A stretch of 64,000 nucleotides of DNA from positions 124,001 through 188,000 of the forward strand of contig NW_027478979.1 of assembly GCF_051014685.1 (NCBI RefSeq), in the 5' to 3' direction. A program made the position numbers and the translations under genes. This document shows positions 14,001 through 26,500 of this stretch, piece by piece; position 1 is the first letter of the stretch; each line of letters begins with the position of its first letter. The notes beneath the pieces are model-generated. The model did no database searches. It saw only the letters and a program-made list of their open reading frames with translations, and was not told where the DNA came from. The stretch comes from Ptiloglossa arizonensis (lineage: Eukaryota > Arthropoda > Insecta > Hymenoptera > Colletidae).

Positions 14001-14616
14001 TTCTCAAGCGTTTCTTACCTCAAAACTGCCATATCTCGCGAACGGATTGACCAATCCGCAAAGTTTCTGTTGCATCTGAAAGTAGAAACTAGCCCCATTA
14101 CAACGGTATGAGTAGTTTTCCCCTAGGCCGTTCTAGTTATTCGTTTCGAGCATCAGAACTGCGAAAATTTGGAGTTTCTCAAGCGTTTCTTACCTCAAAA
14201 CTGCCATATCTCGCGAACGGATTGACCAATCCGCAAAGTTTCTGTTGCATCTGAAAGTAGAAACTAGCCCCATTGCAACGGTATGAGTAGTTTTCCCCTA
14301 GACCGTTCTAGTTGTTCGTTTCGAGCATCAGAACTGCGAAAATTTGGAGTTTCTCAAGCGTTTCTTACCTCAAAACTGCCATATCTCGCGAACGGATTGA
14401 CCACTCCGCAAAGTTTCTGTTGCATCTGAAAGTAGAAACTAGCCCCATTACAACGGTATGAGTAGTTTTCCCCTAGACCGTTCTAGTTATTCGTTTCGAG
14501 CATCAGAACTGCGAAAATTTGGAGTTTCTCAAGCGTTCCTTACCTCAAAACTGCCATATCTCGCGAACGGATTGACCAATCCGCAAAGTTTCTGTTGCAT
14601 CTGAAAGTAGAAACTC

Positions 14617-17600
14617 GCCCCATTACAACGGTATGAGTAGTTTTCCCCTAGACCGTTCTAGTTATTCGTTTCGAGCATCAGAACTGCGAAAATTTGGAGT
14701 TTCTCAAGCGTTTCTTACCTCGAAACTGCCATATCTCGCGAACGGATTGACGAATCCGAAAAGTTTCTGTTGCATCTGAAAGTAGAAACTAGCCCCATTA
14801 CAACGGTATGAGTAGTTTTCCCCTAGACCGTTCTAGTTATTCGTTTCGAGCATCAGAACTGCGAAAATTTGGAGTTTCTCAAGCGTTCCTTACCTCAAAA
14901 CTGCCATATCTCGCGAACGGATTGACCAATCCGCAAAGTTTCTGTTGCATCTGAAAGTAGAAACTCGCCCCATTACAACGGTATGAGTAGTTTTCCCCTA
15001 GACCGTTCTAGTTATTCGTTTCGAGCAGCAGAACTGCGAAAATTTGGAGTTTCTCAAGCGTTTCTTACCTCGAAACTGCCATATCTCGCGAACGGATTGA
15101 CAAATCCGAAAAGTTTCTGTTGCATCTGAAAGTAGAAACTAGCCCCATTACAACGGTATGAGTAGTTTTCCCCTAGACCGTTCTAGTTATTCGTTTCGAG
15201 CATCAGAACTGCGAAAATTTGGAGTTTCTCAAGCGTTCCTTACCTCAAAACTGCCATATCTCGCGAACGGATTGACCAATCCGCAAAGTTTCTGTTGCAT
15301 CTGAAAGTAGAAACTCGCCCCATTACAACGGTATGAGTAGTTTTCCCCTAGACCGTTCTAGTTATTCGTTTCGAGCATCAGAACTGCGAAAATTTGGAGT
15401 TTCTCAAGCGTTTCTTACCTCGAAACTGCCATATCTCGCGAACGGATTGACGAATCCGAAAAGTTTCTGTTGCATCTGAAAGTAGAAACTAGCCCCATTA
15501 CAACGGTATGAGTAGTTTTCCCCTAGACCGTTCTAGTTATTCGTTTCGAGCATCAGAACTGCGAAAATTTGGAGTTTCTCAAGCGTTCCTTACCTCAAAA
15601 CTGCCATATCTCGCGAACGGATTGACCAATCCGCAAAGTTTCTGTTGCATCTGAAAGTAGAAACTCGCCCCATTACAACGGTATGAGTAGTTTTCCCCTA
15701 GACCGTTCTAGTTATTCGTTTCGAGCATCAGAACTGCGAAAATTTGGAGTTTCTCAAGCGTTTCTTACCTCAAAACTGCCATATCTCGCGAACGGATTGA
15801 CCAATCCGCAAAGTTTCTGTTGCATCTGAAAGTAGAAACTAGCCCCATTACAACGGTATGAGTAGTTTTCCCCTTGACCGTTCTAGTTATTCGTTTCGAG
15901 CATCAGAACTGCGAAAATTTGGAGTTTCTCAAGCGTTTCTTACCCCAAAACTGCCATATCTCGCGAACGGATTGACCAATCCGCAAAGTTTCTGTTGCAT
16001 CTGAAAGTAGAAACTCGCCCCATTACAACGGTATGAGTAGTTTTCCCCTAGACCGTTCTAGTTATTCGTTTCGAGCATCAGAACTGCGAAAATTTTGAGT
16101 TTCTCAAGCGTTTCTTACCCCAAAACTGCCATATCTCGCGAACGGATTGACCAATCCGCAAAATTTCTCTTGCATCTGAAAGTAGAAACTAGCCCCATTA
16201 CAACGGCATGAGTAGTTTTCCCCTAGACCGTTCTAGTTATTCGTTTCGAGCATCAGAACTGCGAAAATTTGGAGTTTCTCAAGCGTTTCTTACCTCAAAA
16301 CTGCCATATCTCGCGAACGGATTGACCAATCCGCAAAGTTTCTGTTGCATCTGAAAGTAGAAACTAGCCCCATTACAACGGTATGAGTAGTTTTCCCCTT
16401 GACCGTTCTAGTTATTCGTTTCGAGCATCAGAACTGCGAAAATTTGGAGTTTCTCAAGCGTTTCTTACCCCAAAACTGCCATATCTCGCGAACGGATTGA
16501 CCAATCCGCAAAGTTTCTGTTGCATCTGAAAGTAGAAACTCGCCCCATTACAACGGTATGAGTAGTTTTCCCCTAGACCGTTCTAGTTATTCGTTTCGAG
16601 CATCAGAACTGCGAAAATTTTGAGTTTCTCAAGCGTTTCTTACCCCAAAACTGCCATATCTCGCGAACGGATTGACCAATCCGCAAAATTTCTCTTGCAT
16701 CTGAAAGTAGAAACTAGCCCCATTACAACGGCATGAGTAGTTTTCCCCTAGACCGTTCTAGTTATTCGTTTCGAGCATCAGAACTGCGAAAATTTGGAGT
16801 TTCTCAAGCGTTTCTTACCTCAAAACTGCCATATCTCGCGAACGGATTGACCAATCCGCAAAGTTTCTGTTGCATCTGAAAGTAGAAACTAGCCCCATTA
16901 CAACGGTATGAGTAGTTTTCCCCTTGACCGTTCTAGTTATTCGTTTCGAGCAGCAGAACTGCGAAAACTTGGAGTTTCTCAAGCGTTTCTTACCTCGAAA
17001 CTGCCATATCTCGCGAACGGATTGACAAATCCGAAAAGTTTCTGTTGCATCTGAAAGTAGAAACTAGCCCCATTACAACGGTATGAGTAGTTTTCCCCTA
17101 GACCGTTCTAGTTATTCGTTTCGAGCATCAGAACTGCGAAAATTTGGAGTTTCTCAAGCGTTCCTTAACTCAAAACTGCCATATCTCGCGAACGGATTGA
17201 CCAATCCGCAAAGTTTCTGTTGCATCTGAAAGTAGAAACTCGCCCCATTACAACGGTATGAGTAGTTTTCCCCTAGACCGTTCTAGTTATTCGTTTCGAG
17301 CATCAGAACTGCGAAAATTTTGAGTTTCTCAAGCGTTTCTTACCCCAAAACTGCCATATCTCGCGAACGGATTGACCAATCCGAAAAGTTTCTGTTGCAT
17401 CTGAAAGTAGAAACTAGCCCCATAACAACGGTATGAGTAGTTTTCCCCTAGACCGTTCTAGTTATTCGTTTCGAGCATCAGAACTGCGAAAATTTGGAGT
17501 TTCTCAAGCGTTCCTTACCTCAAAACTGCCATATCTCGCGAACGGATTGACCAATCCGCAAAGTTTCTGTTGCATCTGAAAGTAGAAACTCGCCCCATTA

Positions 17601-20600
17601 CAACGGTATGAGTAGTTTTCCCCTAGACCGTTCTAGGTATTCGTTTCGAGCATCAGAACTGCGAAAATTTGGAGTTTCTCAAGCGTTCCTTACCTCAAAA
17701 CTGCCATATCTCGCGAACGGATTGACCAATCCGCAAAGTTTCTGTTGCATCTGAAAGTAGAAACTCGCCCCATTACAACGGTATGAGTAGTTTTCCCCTA
17801 GACCGTTCTAGGTATTCGTTTCGAGCATCAGAACTGCGAAAATTTGGAGTTTCTCAAGCGTTTCTTACCCCAAAACTGCCATATCTCGCGAACGGATTGA
17901 CCAATCCGCAAAATTTCTCTTGCATCTGAAAGTAGAAACTAGCCCCATTACAACGGCATGAGTAGTTTTCCCCTAGACCGTTCTAGTTATTCGTTTCGAG
18001 CATCAGAACTGCGAAAATTTGGAGTTTCTCAAGCGTTTCTTACCTCAAAACTGCCATATCTCGCGAACGGATTGACCAATCCGCAAAGTTTCTGTTGCAT
18101 CTGAAAGTAGAAACTAGCCCCATTACAACGGTATGAGTAGTTTTCCCCTTGACCGTTCTAGTTATTCGTTTCGAGCATCAGAACTGCGAAAATTTGGAGT
18201 TTCTCAAGCGTTTCTTACCCCAAAACTGCCATATCTCGCGAACGGATTGACCAATCCGCAAAGTTTCTGTTGCATCTGAAAGTAGAAACTCGCCCCATTA
18301 CAACGGTATGAGTAGTTTTCCCCTAGACCGTTCTAGTTATTCGTTTCGAGCATCAGAACTGCGAAAATTTTGAGTTTCTCAAGCTTTTCTTACCCCAAAA
18401 CTGCCATATCTCGCGAACGGATTGACCAATCCGCAAAATTTCTCTTGCATCTGAAAGTAGAAACTAGCCCCATTACAACGGCATGAGTAGTTTTCCCCTA
18501 GACCGTTCTAGTTATTCGTTTCGAGCATCAGAACTGCGAAAATTTGGAGTTTCTCAAGCGTTTCTTACCTCAAAACTGCCATATCTCGCGAACGGATTGA
18601 CCAATCCGCAAAGTTTCTGTTGCATCTGAAAGTAGAAACTAGCCCCATTACAACGGTATGAGTAGTTTTCCCCTTGACCGTCCTAGTTATTCGTTTCGAG
18701 CATCAGAACTGCGAAAATTTTGAGTTTCTCAAGCGTTTCTTACCTCAAAACTGCCATATCTCGCGAACGGATTGACAAATCCGAAAAGTTTCTGTTGCAT
18801 CTGAAAGTAGAAACTCGCCCCATTACAACGGTATGAGTAGTTTTCCCCTAGACCGTTCTAGTTATTCGTTTCGAGCATCAGAACTGCGAAAATTTGGAGT
18901 TTCTCAAGCGTTTCTTACCTCAAAACTGCCATATCTCGCGAACGGATTGACCAATCCGCAAAGTTTCTGTTGCATCTGAAAGTAGAAACTAGCCCCATTA
19001 CAACGGTATGAGTAGTTTTCCCCTAGACCGTTCTAGTTATTCGTTTCGAGCAGCAGAACTGCGAAAATTTGGAGTTTCTCAAGCGTTTCTTACCTCGAAA
19101 CTGCCATATCTCGCGAACGGATTGACCAATCCGAAAAGTTTCTGTTGCATCTGAAAGTAGAAACTAGCCCCATTACAACGTTATGAGTAGTTTTCCCCTA
19201 GACCGTTCTAGTTATTCGTTTCGAGCATCAGAACTGCGAAAATTTGGAGTTTCTCAAGCGTTTCTTACCTCAAAACTGCCATATCTCGCGAACGGATTGA
19301 CCAATCCGCAAAGTTTCTGTTGCATCTGAAAGTAGAAACTCGCCCCATTACAACGGTATGAGTAGTTTTCCCCTAGGCCGTTCTAGTTATTCGTTTCGAG
19401 CAGCAGAACTGCGACAATTTTGAGTTTCTCAAGCGTTTCTTACCTCAAAACTGCCATATCTCGCGAACGGATTGACCAATCCGCAAAGTTTCTGTCGCAT
19501 CTGAAAGTAGAAACTCGCCCCATTACAACGGTATGAGTAGTTTTCCCCTAGGCCGTTCTAGTTATTCGTTTCGAGCAGCAGAACTGCGAAAATTTTGAGT
19601 TTCTCAAGCGTTTCTTACCTCAAAACTGCCATATCTTGCGAACGGATTGACCAATCCGAAAAGTTTCTCTTGCATCTGAAAGTAGAAACTCGCCCCATTA
19701 CAACGGTATGCGTAGTTTTCCCCTAGACCGTTCTAGTTATTCGTTTCGAGCATCAGAACTGCGAAAATTTGGAGTTTCTCAAGCGTTTCTTACCTCAAAA
19801 CTGCCATATCTCGCGAACGGATTGACCAATCCGCAAAGTTTCTGTTGCATCTGAAAGTAGAAACTAGCCCCATTACAACGGTATTAGTAGTTTTCCCCTA
19901 GGCCGTTCTAGTTATTCGTTTCGAGCATCAGAACTGCGAAAATTTGGAGTTTCTCAAGCGTTTCTTACCTCAAAACTGCCATATCTCGCGAACGGATTGA
20001 CCAATCCGCAAAGTTTCTGTCGCATCTGAAAGTAGAAACTCGCCCCATTACAACGGTATGAGTAGTTTTCCCCTAGGCCGTTCTAGTTATTCGTTTCGAG
20101 CAGCAGAACTGCGAAAATTTTGAGTTTCTCAAGCGTTTCTTACCTCAAAACTGCCATATCTTGCGAACGGATTGACCAATCCGAAAAGTTTCTCTTGCAT
20201 CTGAAAGTAGAAACTCGCCCCATTACAACGGTATGCGTAGTTTTCCCCTAGGCCGTTCTAGTTATTCGTTTCGAGCATCAGAACTGCGAAAATTTGGAGT
20301 TTCTCAAGCGTTTCTTACCTCAAAACTGCCATATCTCGCGAACGGATTGACCAATCCGCAAAGTTTCTGTTGCATCTGAAAGTGGAAACTAGCCCCATTA
20401 CAACGGTATGAGTAGTTTTCCCCTAGACCGTTCTAGTTATTCGTTTCGAGCATCAGAACTGCGAAAATTTGGAGTTTCTCAAGCGTTTCTTACCTCAAAA
20501 CTGCCATATCTCGCGAACGGATTGACCAATCCGCAAAGTTTCTGTTGCATCTGAAAGTAGAAACTAGCCCCATTACAACGGTATTAGTAGTTTTCCCCTA

Positions 20601-23600
20601 GACCGTTCTAGTTATTCGTTTCGAGCATCAGAACTGCGAAAATTTGGAGTTTCTCAAGCGTTTCTTACCTCAAAACTGCCATATCTCGCGAACGGATTGA
20701 CCAATCCGAAAAATTTCTGTTGCATCTGAAAGTAGAAACTAGCCCCATTACAACGGTATGAGTAGTTTTCCCCTAGACCGTTCTAGTTATTCGTTTCGAG
20801 CATCAGAACTGCGAAAATTTGGAGTTTCTCAAGCGTTTCTTACCTCAAAACTGCCATATCTCGCGAACGGATTGACCAATCCGCAAAGTTTCTGTTGCAT
20901 CTGAAAGTAGAAACTAGCCCCATTACAACGGTATGAGTAGTTTTCCCCTAGACCGTTCTAGTTATTCGCTTCGAGCATCAGAACTGCGAAAATTTGGAGT
21001 TTCTCAAGCGTTTCTTACCTCAAAACTGCCATATCTCGCGAACGGATTGACCAATCCGCAAAGTTTCTGTTGCATCTGAAAGTAGAAACTAGCCCCATTA
21101 CAACGGTATGAGTAGTTTTCCCCTAGACCCTTCTAGTTATTCGTTTCGAGCATCAGAACTGCGAAAATTTTGAGTTTCTCAAGCGTTTCTTACCCCAAAA
21201 CTGCCATATCTCGCGAACGGATTGACCAATCCGCAAAATTTCTCTTGCATCTGAAAGTAGAAACTAGCCCCATTACAACGGCATGAGTAGTTTTCCCCTA
21301 GACCGTTCTAGTTATTCGTTTCGAGCATCAGAACTGCGAAAATTTTGAGTTTCTCAAGCGTTTCTTACCCCAAAACTGCCATATCTCGCGAACGGATTGA
21401 CCAATCCGCAAAATTTCTCTTGCATCTGAAAGTAGAAACTAGCCCCATTACAACGGCATGAGTAGTTTTCCCCTAGACCGTTCTAGTTATTCGTTTCGAG
21501 CATCAGAACTTCGAAAATTTGGAGTTTCTCAAGCGTTCCTTACCTCAAAACTGCCATATCTCGCGAACGGATTGACCAATCCGCAAAGTTTCTGTTGCAT
21601 CTGAAAGTAGAAACTAGCCCCATTACAACGGTATGAGTAGTTTTCCCCTTGACCGTTCTAGTTATTCGTTTCGAGCATCAGAACTGCGAAAATTTTGAGT
21701 TTCTCAAGCGTTTCTTACCCCAAAACTGCCATATCTCGCGAACGAATTGACCAATCCGCAAAATTTCTCTTGCATCTGAAAGTAGAAACTAGCCCCATTA
21801 CAACGGCATGAGTAGTTTTCCCCTAGGCCGTTCTAGTTATTCGTTTCGAGCATCAGAACTGCGAAAATTGGAAGTTTCTCAAGCGTTTCTTACTTCAAAA
21901 CTGCCATATCTCGCGAACGGACTGACCAATCCGCAAAGTTTCTGTTGCTTCTGAAAGTAGAAACTAGCCCCATTACAACGGTATGAGTAGTTTTCCCCTA
22001 GGCCGTTCTAGTTATTCGTTTCGAGCATCAGAACTGCGAAAATTTGGAGTTTCTCAAGCGTTTCTTACCTCAAAACTGCCATGTCTCCCGAACGGATTGA
22101 CCAATCCGCAAAGTTTCTGTTGCATCTGAAAGTAGAAGCTCGCCCCATTACAACGGTATGAGTAGTTTTCCCCTAGGCCGTTCCAGTTATTCGTTTCGAG
22201 CATCAGAACTGCGAAAATTTTGAGTTTCTCAAGCGTTTCTTACCCCAAAACTGCCATATCTGGCGAACGGATGGACCAATCCGCAAAATTTCTCTTGCAT
22301 CTGAAAGTAGAAACTAGCCCCATTACAACGGCATGAGTAGTTTTCCCCTAGACCGTTCTAGTTATTCGTTTCGAGCATCAGAACTGCGAAAATTTTGAGT
22401 TTCTCAAGCGTTTCTTACCCCAAAACTGCCATATCTCGCGAACGGATTGACCAATCCGCAAAATTTCTCTTGCATCTGAAAGTAGAAACTAGCCCCATTA
22501 CAACGGCATGAGTAGTTTTCCCCTAGGCCGTTCTAGTTATTCGTTTCGAGCATCAGAACTGCGAAAATTGGAAGTTTCTCAAGCGTTTCTTACTTCAAAA
22601 CTGCCATATCTCGCGAACGGACTGACCAATCCGCAAAGTTTCTGTTGCTTCTGAAAGTAGAAACTAGCCCCATTACAACGGTATGAGTAGTTTTCCCCTA
22701 GGCCGTTCTAGTTATTCGTTTCGAGCATCAGAACTGCGAAAATTTGGAGTTTCTCAAGCGTTTCTTACCTCAAAACTGCCATGTCTCCCGAACGGATTGA
22801 CCAATCCGCAAAGTTTCTGTTGCATCTGAAAGTAGAAGCTCGCCCCATTACAACGGTATGAGTAGTTTTCCCCTAGGCCGTTCCAGTTATTCGTTTCGAG
22901 CATCAGAACTGCGAAAATTTTGAGTTTCTCAAGCGTTTCTTACCCCAAAACTGCCATATCTGGCGAACGGATGGACCAATCCGCAAAATTTCTCTTGCAT
23001 CTGAAAGTAGAAACTAGCCCCATTACAACGGCATGAGTAGTTTTCCCCTAGACCGTTCTAGTTATTCGTTTCGAGCATCAGAACTTCGAAAATTTGGAGT
23101 TTCTCAAGCGTTTCTTACCTCAAAACTGCCATATCTCGCGAACGGATTGACCAATCCGCAAAGTTTCTGTTGCATCTGAAAGTAGAAACTAGCCCCATTA
23201 CAACGGTATGAGTAGTTTTCCCCTAGGCCGTTCTAGTTATTCGTTTCGAGCATCAGAACTGCGAAAATTTGGAGTTTCTCAAGCGTTTCTTACCTCAAAA
23301 CTGCCATATCTCGCGAACGGATTGACCAATCCGCAAAGTTTCTGTTGCATCTGAAAGTAGAAACTAGCCCCATTGCAACGGTATGAGTAGTTTTCCCCTA
23401 GACCGTTCTAGTTGTTCGTTTCGAGCATCAGAACTGCGAAAATTTGGAGTTTCTCAAGCGTTTCTTACCTCAAAACTGCCATATCTCGCGAACGGATTGA
23501 CCACTCCGCAAAGTTTCTGTTGCATCTGAAAGTAGAAACTAGCCCCATTACAACGGTATGAGTAGTTTTCCCCTAGACCGTTCTAGTTATTCGTTTCGAG

Positions 23601-23637
23601 CATCAGAACTGCGAAAATTTGGAGTTTCTCAAGCGTT
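14617..23637 (+). repeat. 9,100-bp HOR, copy B (truncated at right)
   Basis: This is the second tandem copy, starting directly where copy A ends. It matches copy A for about 9,021 bp, and the first mismatch is at 23,638 (T versus C at 14,538). There the array does not begin a third copy from the unit start. Instead it continues with sequence like that at about 19,788, i.e. a jump back of 3,850 bp (22 monomers), as expected of an out-of-register exchange. Very high identity to copy A indicates recent duplication, or an assembly artefact that would need read support to exclude. Confidence 0.88.
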
Positions 23638-26500
23638 TCTTACCTCAAAACTGCCATATCTCGCGAACGGATTGACCAATCCGCAAAGTTTCTGTTGCAT
23701 CTGAAAGTAGAAACTAGCCCCATTACAACGGTATTAGTAGTTTTCCCCTAGGCCGTTCTAGTTATTCGTTTCGAGCATCAGTACTGCGAAAATTTGGAGT
23801 TTCTCAAGCGTTTCTTACCTCAAAACTGCCATATCTCGCGAACGGATTGACCAATCCGCAAAGTTTCTGTCGCATCTGAAAGTAGAAACTCGCCCCATTA
23901 CAACGGTATGAGTAGTTTTCCCCTAGGCCGTTCTAGTTATTCGTTTCGAGCAGCAGAACTGCGAAAATTTTGAGTTTCTCAAGCGTTTCTTACCTCAAAA
24001 CTGCCATATCTTGCGAACGGATTGACCAATCCGAAAAGTTTCTCTTGCATCTGAAAGTAGAAACTCGCCCCATTACAACGGTATGCGTAGTTTTCCCCTA
24101 GGCCGTTCTAGTTATTCGTTTCGAGCATCAGAACTGCGAAAATTTGGAGTTTCTCAAGCGTTTCTTACCTCAAAACTGCCATATCTCGCGAACGGATTGA
24201 CCAATCCGCAAAGTTTCTGTTGCATCTGAAAGTGGAAACTAGCCCCATTACAACGGTATGAGTAGTTTTCCCCTAGACCGTTCTAGTTATTCGTTTCGAG
24301 CATCAGAACTGCGAAAATTTGGAGTTTCTCAAGCGTTTCTTACCTCAAAACTGCCATATCTCGCGAACGGATTGACCAATCCGCAAAGTTTCTGTTGCAT
24401 CTGAAAGTAGAAACTAGCCCCATTACAACGGTATTAGTAGTTTTCCCCTAGACCGTTCTAGTTATTCGTTTCGAGCATCAGAACTGCGAAAATTTGGAGT
24501 TTCTCAAGCGTTTCTTACCTCAAAACTGCCATATCTCGCGAACGGATTGACCAATCCGAAAAATTTCTGTTGCATCTGAAAGTAGAAACTAGCCCCATTA
24601 CAACGGTATGAGTAGTTTTCCCCTAGACCGTTCTAGTTATTCGTTTCGAGCATCAGAACTGCGAAAATTTGGAGTTTCTCAAGCGTTTCTTACCTCAAAA
24701 CTGCCATATCTCGCGAACGGATTGACCAATCCGCAAAGTTTCTGTTGCATCTGAAAGTAGAAACTAGCCCCATTACAACGGTATGAGTAGTTTTCCCCTA
24801 GACCGTTCTAGTTATTCGCTTCGAGCATCAGAACTGCGAAAATTTGGAGTTTCTCAAGCGTTTCTTACCTCAAAACTGCCATATCTCGCGAACGGATTGA
24901 CCAATCCGCAAAGTTTCTGTTGCATCTGAAAGTAGAAACTAGCCCCATTACAACGGTATGAGTAGTTTTCCCCTAGACCGTTCTAGTTATTCGCTTCGAG
25001 CATCAGAACTGCGAAAATTTGGAGTTTCTCAAGCGTTCCTTACCTCAAAACTGCCATATCTCGCGAACGGATTGACCAATCCGCAAAGTTTCTGTTGCAT
25101 CTGAAAGTAGAAACTAGCCCCATTACAACGGTATGAGTAGTTTTCCCCTTGACCGTTCTAGTTATTCGTTTCGAGCATCAGAACTGCGAAAATTTTGAGT
25201 TTCTCAAGCGTTTCTTACCCCAAAACTGCCATATCTCGCGAACGGATTGACCAATCCGCAAAATTTCTCTTGCATCTGAAAGTAGAAACTAGCCCCATTA
25301 CAACGGCATGAGTAGTTTTCCCCTAGGCCGTTCTAGTTATTCGTTTCGAGCATCAGAACTGCGAAAATTGGAAGTTTCTCAAGCGTTTCTTACTTCAAAA
25401 CTGCCATATCTCGCGAACGGACTGACCAATCCGCAAAGTTTCTGTTGCTTCTGAAAGTAGAAACTAGCCCCATTACAACGGTATGAGTAGTTTTCCCCTA
25501 GGCCGTTCTAGTTATTCGTTTCGAGCATCAGAACTGCGAAAATTTGGAGTTTCTCAAGCGTTTCTTACCTCAAAACTGCCATGTCTCCCGAACGGATTGA
25601 CCAATCCGCAAAGTTTCTGTTGCATCTGAAAGTAGAAGCTCGCCCCATTACAACGGTATGAGTAGTTTTCCCCTAGGCCGTTCCAGTTATTCGTTTCGAG
25701 CATCAGAACTGCGAAAATTTTGAGTTTCTCAAGCGTTTCTTACCCCAAAACTGCCATATCTGGCGAACGGATGGACCAATCCGCAAAATTTCTCTTGCAT
25801 CTGAAAGTAGAAACTAGCCCCATTACAACGGCATGAGTAGTTTTCCCCTAGACCGTTCTAGTTATTCGTTTCGAGCATCAGAACTTCGAAAATTTGGAGT
25901 TTCTCAAGCGTTTCTTACCTCAAAACTGCCATATCTCGCGAACGGATTGACCAATCCGCAAAGTTTCTGTTGCATCTGAAAGTAGAAACTAGCCCCATTA
26001 CAACGGTATGAGTAGTTTTCCCCTAGGCCGTTCTAGTTATTCGTTTCGAGCATCAGAACTGCGAAAATTTGGAGTTTCTCAAGCGTTTCTTACCTCAAAA
26101 CTGCCATATCTCGCGAACGGATTGACCAATCCGCAAAGTTTCTGTTGCATCTGAAAGTAGAAACTAGCCCCATTGCAACGGTATGAGTAGTTTTCCCCTA
26201 GACCGTTCTAGTTGTTCGTTTCGAGCATCAGAACTGCGAAAATTTGGAGTTTCTCAAGCGTTTCTTACCTCAAAACTGCCATATCTCGCGAACGGATTGA
26301 CCACTCCGCAAAGTTTCTGTTGCATCTGAAAGTAGAAACTAGCCCCATTACAACGGTATGAGTAGTTTTCCCCTAGACCGTTCTAGTTATTCGTTTCGAG
26401 CATCAGAACTGCGAAAATTTGGAGTTTCTCAAGCGTTTCTTACCTCAAAACCGCCATATCTCGCGAACGGATTGACCAATCCGCAAAGTTTCTGTTGCAT
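23638..26500 (+). repeat. Contracted partial HOR copy
   Basis: Sequence from 23,638 follows copy B at a shift of 3,850 bp (GTATTAGTAG 23,731/19,881; AGTGGAAACT 24,231/20,381; TTCGCT 24,811/20,961). The shift then becomes 3,500 bp (GCGAAAATTG 25,361/21,861) and finally 2,800 bp (GAACTTCGAA 25,881/23,081; CCACTCCGCA 26,301/23,501). The shifts drop by 2 and then 4 monomers, so 6 monomers (1,050 bp) are missing relative to copy B; the second step removes one tetramer. Private change GTACTGCGAA at 23,781. Confidence 0.85.

Larger units (their letters stand above)
5517..14616 (+). repeat. 9,100-bp HOR, copy A (52 monomers)
   Basis: From 5,517 the sequence matches the sequence 9,100 bp downstream at every private variant I compared: GCGAAAACTT (7,861/16,961), TTCCTTAACT (8,061/17,161), CATAACAACG (8,321/17,421), TTCTAGGTAT (8,531/17,631), ACGTTATG (10,081/19,181), GCGACAATTT (10,311/19,411), AACGAATTGA (12,641/21,741), CATTGCAACG (14,271/23,371) and CCACTCCGCA (14,401/23,501). 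The last mismatch to the left is at 5,516 (A versus C at 14,616). I found no difference inside, but the comparison was by eye at diagnostic sites, not base by base. Confidence 0.9.

Noticed and set aside
5517..23637. 9,100-bp repeat as two copies of a transposon
   Set aside because: Both copies consist wholly of 175-bp monomers; there are no terminal repeats, target-site duplications or coding content.
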